In this document: positions 7,951-11,861 of the stretch, piece by piece | Layout of the letters: the number at the start of each line of letters is the position of its first letter | Numbering within the stretch: the first letter of the stretch is position 1 | Assembly: GCA_003024985.2 (NCBI GenBank) | Contig: PXIH01S0003303.1 | DNA: 11,861 nucleotides | Source: Euperipatoides rowelli | Taxonomy: Eukaryota; Onychophora; Udeonychophora; Euonychophora; Peripatopsidae | Direction: 5' to 3' (one strand) | The notes under the pieces: model-generated | The model's database searches: none | Told to the model about the DNA's origin: nothing | What the model saw: the letters and a program-made list of their open reading frames with translations, nothing else | Translations under genes and position numbers: made by a program

Positions 7951-8114
7951 ATTAATGATATACTGTACATATTATGATGATCTGATGTTGTATCTTTATT
8001 AGTAATAATAGCCTTGTATTAGTATAATTACTATTCTTAGTATAACGTGTAGATATTACTGTTTGTTNACATTTACTCNCGTATTCCATAACTTTGGCTG
8101 TCATGTGTGTCGTG

Positions 8115-8134
8115 TTTACTTTATCTAAAGTAAA
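8115..8134. repeat. Perfect 9-bp hairpin, TTTACTTTA/TAAAGTAAA
   Basis: The arms 8115-8123 and 8126-8134 are perfectly complementary with a two-base spacer, so in double-stranded DNA this is a near-continuous 20-bp palindrome. It lies about 90 bp upstream of a TATA-like box. It could be a binding site for a dimeric factor. That is inference only. Confidence 0.6.
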
Positions 8135-8184
8135 TGTGCCACAGATGCAGTGCTTTGGCATACACGAGTCAATGCTAATTCATT

Positions 8185-8205
8185 AATTATGCAAGCTGCA
8201 TAATT
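8185..8205. repeat. Perfect 9-bp inverted repeat, AATTATGCA/TGCATAATT
   Basis: The arms at 8185-8193 and 8197-8205 are separated by AGC. ATGCA-type half-sites resemble POU/octamer-like targets. The repeat sits 17 bp upstream of the TATAAATA box, a plausible promoter-proximal position. Function is inferred, not shown. Confidence 0.55.
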
Positions 8206-8221
8206 ATTTGTAATCCTTGCT

Positions 8222-8229
8222 TATAAATA
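8222..8229 (+). promoter_or_regulatory. TATA-box-like TATAAATA
   Basis: TATAAATA is a good TATA box. It is followed about 30 bp later by TTTCCTCGGTGAG, where CpG content rises, and an AATAAA lies 195 bp downstream. In DNA this AT-rich the motif can occur by chance. The support is the combination with the hairpin cluster around it. Confidence 0.35.
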
Positions 8230-8260
8230 GTTAGTTCCTTTGTTATTCTTTGTCTTTCCT

Positions 8261-8304
8261 CGGTGAGTGGTAGCCATTACCTTTAAATGACTACCATCTC
8301 ACCG
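8261..8304 (+). repeat. Strong hairpin, 17 paired bases, 7-base loop
   Basis: CGGTGAG (8261-8267) pairs with CTCACCG (8298-8304). T pairs across a one-base bulge, GGTAG (8269-8273) pairs with CTACC (8291-8295), then one mismatch, and CATT (8275-8278) pairs with AATG (8286-8289). The loop is ACCTTTA. Its GC content is far above the local background, and both arms carry CpGs, which suggests selection or a transposon origin rather than chance. If the TATA box is used, it would lie at the extreme 5' end of the transcript. Confidence 0.65.
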
Positions 8305-8359
8305 ACGTCGTCCATTCCCTGGGAATTATGTTTTTGTTGCCGTTATTATTTTTAGTATG

Positions 8360-8383
8360 CTGGCTAGCCAGTTAGCTAGCCAG
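8360..8383. repeat. CTGGCTAGCCAG palindrome plus half copy
   Basis: A perfect 12-bp palindrome CTGGCTAGCCAG (8360-8371) is followed directly by TTAGCTAGCCAG. The outer CTGGCTA/TAGCCAG pair also closes the whole 24-bp block. Two overlapping pairing options are thus possible. Confidence 0.6.
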
Positions 8384-8423
8384 TAAATATTACTGTATAA
8401 AGAGTCTATATTTATTTACACCT

Positions 8424-8429
8424 AATAAA
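8424..8429 (+). terminator. AATAAA polyadenylation-like signal
   Basis: AATAAA occurs 195 bp after the TATA-like box, followed by AGAGAGTTTTATTTACAGC. It is a perfect canonical hexamer, but common by chance in AT-rich DNA. It is listed because of its position in the LTR-like layout. Confidence 0.25.
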
Positions 8430-8523
8430 CAGAGAGTTTTATTTACAGCATCCAGTTTCCGTTTGGATTGATTTTTATTATTACAGCATTAGCAGTTCAA
8501 CAGCAAAATAGCCAATCCATTAC

Positions 8524-8602
8524 AATATACACATATACCCGTATAAGCATATGTGCCCACATGCATACACACATATACACACAAATACATACAGATATAC
8601 AT
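8524..8602 (+). repeat. CA/TA-rich degenerate dinucleotide tract
   Basis: Alternating purine-pyrimidine steps (ATACACATATAC, CATATGTG, CACACATATACACACA, ATACATACAGATATACAT) fill about 80 bp. It looks like a decayed (CA)n/(TA)n microsatellite and has no coding content. Confidence 0.75.
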
Positions 8603-9466
8603 AATTATTAATTGCTAATTCCATATCCTGGCCCATTACTGTTTATGGATATAGTTACATATAAGTTAAAAGTTTACTAAAATAATATAAATATATATAT
8701 ATAATAATTAAAGATTGATGACTATCATACAATTCAATGATGGGTAATTAATTAATTATCCACAAAAAAAAAATGTCAATGTTGTGCTTAATTAAAAAGG
8801 AGGTAAAATAACACTGAGTGTGAATGACTGATTGATAGCCATTTGTTTTACTATTTTAGTCCACACAATGTAGTATTTCCTTGTTTTTTTTTTCAAGCTG
8901 TTATATAATTTAATATCAATTTAACATGTGAGATGCTTATATGATATCGGCATAACGTGCAATAAGCAAACTTTCTCTCAATTTAAGATATTAGTAGACA
9001 AATAAATTTTATTTTTAAGCTTTGATGAAGATTTGAAAATCTTTCTTCTTCAACCTTAGCGTGTACTCAGTGCATAGTTGCGTTATCTACTTTTCAAAGT
9101 GTCGTCTATGAGCCTCTCGGAAGCAAAACTGATCGTCACAAAAATAAAAGTGAAGAAAACGGATTAGTATTCCAAAGAATGATTTTATTTGGCATAAGTT
9201 ATATGAAAATAAAAAAATTATCTAGTGAGTTCTACAAGATGTGGAATTTATCTTGCAAGGTTTAAAATATATATAAAAGTAAATATTTCTAAAAAAAATT
9301 ATTAATGTTTCTAAAAAAATGTTAACAAGTTTGTAGGGTTAATCGATTAGGCAACTAAATAACATGGAAATTATAAGCAAAAGAAATACGAATAAAACCA
9401 TTATAACATTTATTAGAAACTTTTCATCAAGAAACTGACACACTGTAAATATTTAATACATGATAT
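8603..9466. other. AT-rich DNA with no recognisable gene
   Basis: Only simple features are visible. There is a TA-rich run at 8691-8703, an imperfect GAAGATTT/AAATCTTTC hairpin near 9025-9045, and a two-copy TTTCTAAAAAAA repeat around 9286-9318. A patch of higher CpG near 9058-9140 has no open frame that I can recognise. Confidence 0.6.
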
Positions 9467-9472
9467 TTTATT
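9467..9472 (-). terminator. Minus-strand AATAAA after the candidate last exon
   Basis: TTTATT on the plus strand gives AATAAA on the minus strand, 56 bp after the candidate stop codon at 9528-9530. It is followed on the minus strand by ACAGTGTGTCAG, a GT-rich downstream element of the kind used in cleavage and polyadenylation. The hexamer alone would be weak evidence. The order stop, AATAAA, GT-rich tract is what a 3' UTR end would show. Confidence 0.3.
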
Positions 9473-9527
9473 GCAAAATTAGATATCATAAATAATATCT
9501 TCAGTGGCAGATTCATCCCATGGCGCC

Positions 9528-9684
9528 TCACCTCAGTTTGTAAATTTTTGTAATATCAGTAAGATTAATTGCATTAAAGACAACATTTCCATTATTTGAA
9601 TCAGATGATGTAATAGAATAGATATGAAGACGTTTCCTTGAATTCTGGTTAGTGAAAGTTGGAGTATGATTTTCTGATTCATTA
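9528..9684 (-). CDS. Candidate terminal exon, unknown protein (tentative)
   Basis: The minus strand is open from CCAAAG at 9690-9685 to a TGA at 9528-9530. It encodes a hydrophilic Ser/Asn-rich segment that includes NESENHTPTF, NSRKRLHIYSITSSDSNNG and NVVFNAINLTDITKIYKLR. It is less AT-rich than its surroundings. A possible acceptor AG lies at 9686-9685 (exon starting at 9684), but without a good pyrimidine tract. The same place as the stop also forms a good donor sequence (CTGAG/GTGAGG), so an internal exon of 153 bp is an alternative. An AATAAA and a GT-rich element follow. I do not recognise the protein. A frame of this size can occur by chance, so treat it as a hypothesis. Confidence 0.22.
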
Positions 9685-10080
9685 CTTTGGATACAAATAT
9701 TTTTATGTTATACCAACAATAAATTTATTATAAAACTATTTTTGAAATAAATTATATTAAAGATGTAAAATGTCACAATTTAAACCAATACACAGGCTAC
9801 AACAACTGGTGAGAGCAAATTGGAGTTAATCAAAATGGCTGTATAAAATACAGTGTATCCCTAGTTTATTCACCTGATTAAGAAACTCAATGCAAAAAAA
9901 AACTATACCAGATATTGAAAAACAGGCTAACTAAACATTGAGCTTGTGATTAGTAAACATGAGGTCATACCAATATGAATGTACTATCGTCATGTTTCAG
10001 TTCATGTACTATTTGCACCTCATATGAACTAAGTTTTAATATCTTCAAAATCACTTTATGAACTATAGAATTAGGCATCA

Positions 10081-10155
10081 TCAATTCCAAGCTAACCCAA
10101 AGGATGGACTAGCTGGGACTTCGCCAGAATGTTTCCTCTGCTTAGTCAACTTTTT
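10081..10155 (-). CDS. Candidate exon, basic Ser/Pro-rich peptide (tentative)
   Basis: The minus strand reads KKLTKQRKHSGEVPASPSFG and then LAWN to a TGA at 10081-10083. Before it, still on the minus strand, come a long CT tract (10190-10172), CCCC, a branch-point-like CTAAC and an AG, which is a textbook 3' splice-site order. The codons are richer in G and C than the surroundings. A weak donor (GG/GTTAGC, within the FGL codons) would leave phase 2, the same phase in which the 9684 exon opens, so the two could be spliced together. The KQRKHSGE segment looks like a basophilic kinase site. I do not recognise the protein. Confidence 0.28.
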   Translation of the reverse strand, partial: KKLTKQRKHSGEVPASPSFGLAWN

Positions 10156-10171
10156 CTTCAGCGATGTTAGG

Positions 10172-10190
10172 GGAGAGAGAGAGAGAGAGA
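10172..10190 (+). repeat. (GA)n microsatellite
   Basis: Nine to ten GA dinucleotides lie here. On the minus strand this is a CT tract placed directly upstream of the candidate exon ending at 10155, where it could act as a polypyrimidine tract. Confidence 0.9.
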
Positions 10191-10620
10191 CAAAGGGGAA
10201 TTTAAGAAAGGAAATGTTAAAGGAACTTTAAAGGGTGTCGTTCTATAGTAGTTTAACTTGGAAAATAAAATTGAGAGGCAGAGAGTTAGGACGGATCAGA
10301 GTTAACTAATCAATGGCCTAAAACGAGTTAACAAAATAACACTGTATTCCTAATCCTGTAAAAAAGAAACCGGCAAAGCAAAATAAGAAGAGAACAATCA
10401 TAAAAGAACATACAATTAACATACAAGAGAGAGTGCAATGTGACATACTAACATATAGAAGAAATGGATGTGGAGTAGGATTAATTAACTTCTCTCTCGT
10501 TTGCTTTCCTAGACTGTCCTTGTCTTAGAGGAATACATCCTTAATCACACTATTCAGTTACCTGGGGAACAGCCATATAGCTATATCTAAATGCTATGAT
10601 TCAATAATTTCTTTTTAACA
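10191..10620. other. No recognisable gene
   Basis: The stretch is moderately purine-rich on the plus strand. I see no extended frame, transposon terminus or RNA gene. Confidence 0.55.
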
Positions 10621-10782
10621 TTCTAAACTACATTCTCAATAAATGAGTAGTTTAAATGAAGATGTGTATTTAAGCTATTATTAATTTGATGTTCTAAACT
10701 ACATTCTGAATAAATGAGTAGTTCGAATGATGATGTTTATCAACAGTTATTTATTTATTTATTGAACTATTATTAACTTGAG
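10621..10782 (+). repeat. Two-copy diverged tandem duplication, ~71-bp unit
   Basis: TTCTAAACTACATTCTCAAT at 10621 recurs as TTCTAAACTACATTCTGAAT at 10692. The match continues through AAATGAGTAGTT and GAATGATGATGT-like blocks. Both units end in an (A)ACTATTATTAA(T/C)TTGA block, displaced in the second unit by an inserted TTTA run. Each unit also contains AAACTAC...GTAGTT, an inverted pair able to form a small hairpin. No function is evident. Confidence 0.7.
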
Positions 10783-11018
10783 AACTGATTTAGTTTTTAT
10801 TTAATTGTCACTATTATTAAATTTCTTGTTAAAGAATTCTAGTTGCCAAGAGTTATTAAATTAGACTAATTTCATTTTAATGGAGTTTAATGTCCTATCT
10901 TTTAATCCTAGTTTAATTAAAATAAAGACTATCGGGCTCAGCCCCTTCTTATCTCAATAGGTCAGAAGGTGACTGGAAACACTGTGATAGTTCTTTGTAT
11001 CACCTTTTATCATTCTAT

Positions 11019-11068
11019 CTGTTCAGTGTATGTATTGGTCCATTTGGGTCTATACAGATGTTGAACAG
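11019..11068 (+). repeat. 50-nt hairpin
   Basis: CTGTTCA (11019-11025) pairs perfectly with TGAACAG (11062-11068). A second helix, TGTAT with ATACA, forms inside after an asymmetric internal loop. The size is close to a small pre-miRNA, but the stem is too interrupted to call one. Confidence 0.4.
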
Positions 11069-11821
11069 TGAATTTTTAAGACTAGTACTGATCTCATTTT
11101 TTTCTTTTATAATTTCTTATTGTGTATAAATCTATTGATAAAATGTTCAACTATTATTTTATAATCATTTATATTCAGTTTACACAGACTAAACCATGAA
11201 TATATAGCACAAATACAACTCCATCTTTTCTAGATTTATACTTTCTTTAATGAATTATGTTAAAATGGTTAGTGCTAAAGCTAAGCTTTTATTCATGAAT
11301 GTAATTATTAGAGCTACTAACATCTAACTCAATGAACTTGTAAATTACTAACTCCAACTTAATAATAGGATTAAAAATGCTGTTATACCTAAAATTAAGT
11401 TGATATCTACATAGTCTACATTGATGTCAAGATGAAAAGTGAATAAAATGTAGAAACTTGAAGATTCTGAGAAGAAAAGCATTAGGAATTTCAGGAGATA
11501 AATTTGAAAATTAGGTTAACTACTGTATACAGAAATTGTTCAAAATAATTATTTATAATGAATTCTGACAACATGCTCTCTTAAATGTCTTTAGGAAATG
11601 CAATTATTCTAAATGATAACAATGGAATCTTTTTAACATAATTAGTTGCCTAGAATCATACACTATATTTCTCCACTCATATCTGATCGAATAATTAGGC
11701 CTATTTAAAAAAAAAAAATTCTTTATTTTTTTTAATGTTATTGTTATTTATTTATTATCCAATAACTAAGATTAACTTTGTTTTGATCCTGGCAATCATT
11801 GTTAGAATTAAAAATTATCAT

Positions 11822-11838
11822 GGGGGGGGGGGGGGGGG
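11822..11838 (+). repeat. Poly-G run of 17
   Basis: An uninterrupted run of 17 G sits in otherwise AT-rich DNA. ATCATGGGG occurs both at its start and again about 20 bp later at the window end, suggesting a small duplication. Homopolymer G length is unreliable in assemblies, so the exact count may be wrong. Confidence 0.9.
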
Positions 11839-11861
11839 CTATGTCAAATATATCATGGGGA

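Larger units (their letters stand above)
8222..8486 (+). mobile_element. Possible solo LTR or short transcription unit
   Basis: The order TATA box (8222-8229), strong hairpin just after the predicted start (8261-8304), palindromic CTGGCTAGC block (8360-8383), AATAAA (8424-8429) and a TTATTATTACA end near 8486 resembles the U3-R-U5 layout of an LTR. The similarity is to layout only. I cannot find a matching TG start with a 4-6 bp target duplication, a primer-binding site, or a second copy. An alternative is the promoter and short first exon of an unknown gene, or a small non-coding RNA gene. The left boundary given is only the TATA box; a true LTR would begin further upstream. Confidence 0.28.
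10783..11861. other. AT-rich DNA with one hairpin and a poly-G run
   Basis: No gene is called. A hairpin at 11019-11068 and the G run at 11822-11838 are listed separately. A CGGGCTCAGCCCC segment near 10933-10945 and its surroundings are less AT-rich but match nothing I know. Confidence 0.55.

Noticed and set aside
7952-8161. 69-codon minus-strand frame
   Set aside because: It contains the two ambiguous bases and overlaps the palindrome at 8115-8134. No recognisable protein features were found.
11238-11410. Possible nuclear copy of mitochondrial DNA, because the minus strand reads Leu/Ile-rich segments such as NLILGITAFLILLLSWS
   Set aside because: Such residues arise readily from AT-rich DNA. 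Several stops interrupt it and I could not match it to a specific mitochondrial gene.

Overview
The window is about 11.9 kb of very AT-rich DNA, roughly 70% A+T by eye. It looks like intergenic or intronic nuclear DNA from an invertebrate animal. It has no compact operon-like genes, no long intact open frame, no RNA gene I can recognise, and no CRISPR array. It does hold many decayed transposable-element pieces, simple repeats and hairpins. Two single ambiguous bases (N at 8068 and 8079) suggest a draft assembly. The transposon types (hAT, piggyBac, non-LTR retrotransposon) and a degraded multi-copy nuclease-like gene with a CXC domain fit a mollusc, cnidarian, chelicerate or insect. I cannot name the species.

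Layout. 1-2495: unannotatable AT-rich DNA with short simple repeats. 2496-3055 (+): the 3' end of a non-LTR retrotransposon (LINE), with a decayed ORF2 C-terminus followed by its 3' UTR. A second, 5'-truncated copy of the same 3' UTR lies at 6762-7221 on the other strand. 3270-5304 (-): a heavily mutated pseudogene of a multi-copy invertebrate family with a PIN/XPG-nuclease-like core and a C-terminal tesmin/TSO1-like CXC motif. It is interrupted at 4501-5035 by a non-autonomous hAT element with 17-bp perfect inverted termini, a 7/8 target duplication and an internal ~54-bp A-rich minisatellite. 5855-6062 (+): a frameshifted scrap of piggyBac transposase. 7348-7548: an almost complete 98-bp-stem palindrome, either a foldback MITE or a long-hairpin RNA source. 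8115-8429: a cluster of four hairpins or palindromes between and around a TATAAATA box and an AATAAA signal, possibly a solo LTR or a short transcription unit. 8524-8602: CA/TA-rich low complexity. 9467-10155 (-): two weak candidate exons, phase-compatible and followed by an AATAAA, which could be the 3' end of an unrecognised minus-strand gene. 10621-10782: an old two-copy tandem duplication. 11822-11838: a run of 17 G.

The region reads best as layered transposon debris. The PIN/CXC gene copy arrived first, and its present frame breaks show it is dead. The hAT element later inserted precisely between two of its codons. The clearest results are the PIN/CXC pseudogene with its nested hAT element, the paired LINE tails and the long palindrome. 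The exon and LTR calls are tentative.
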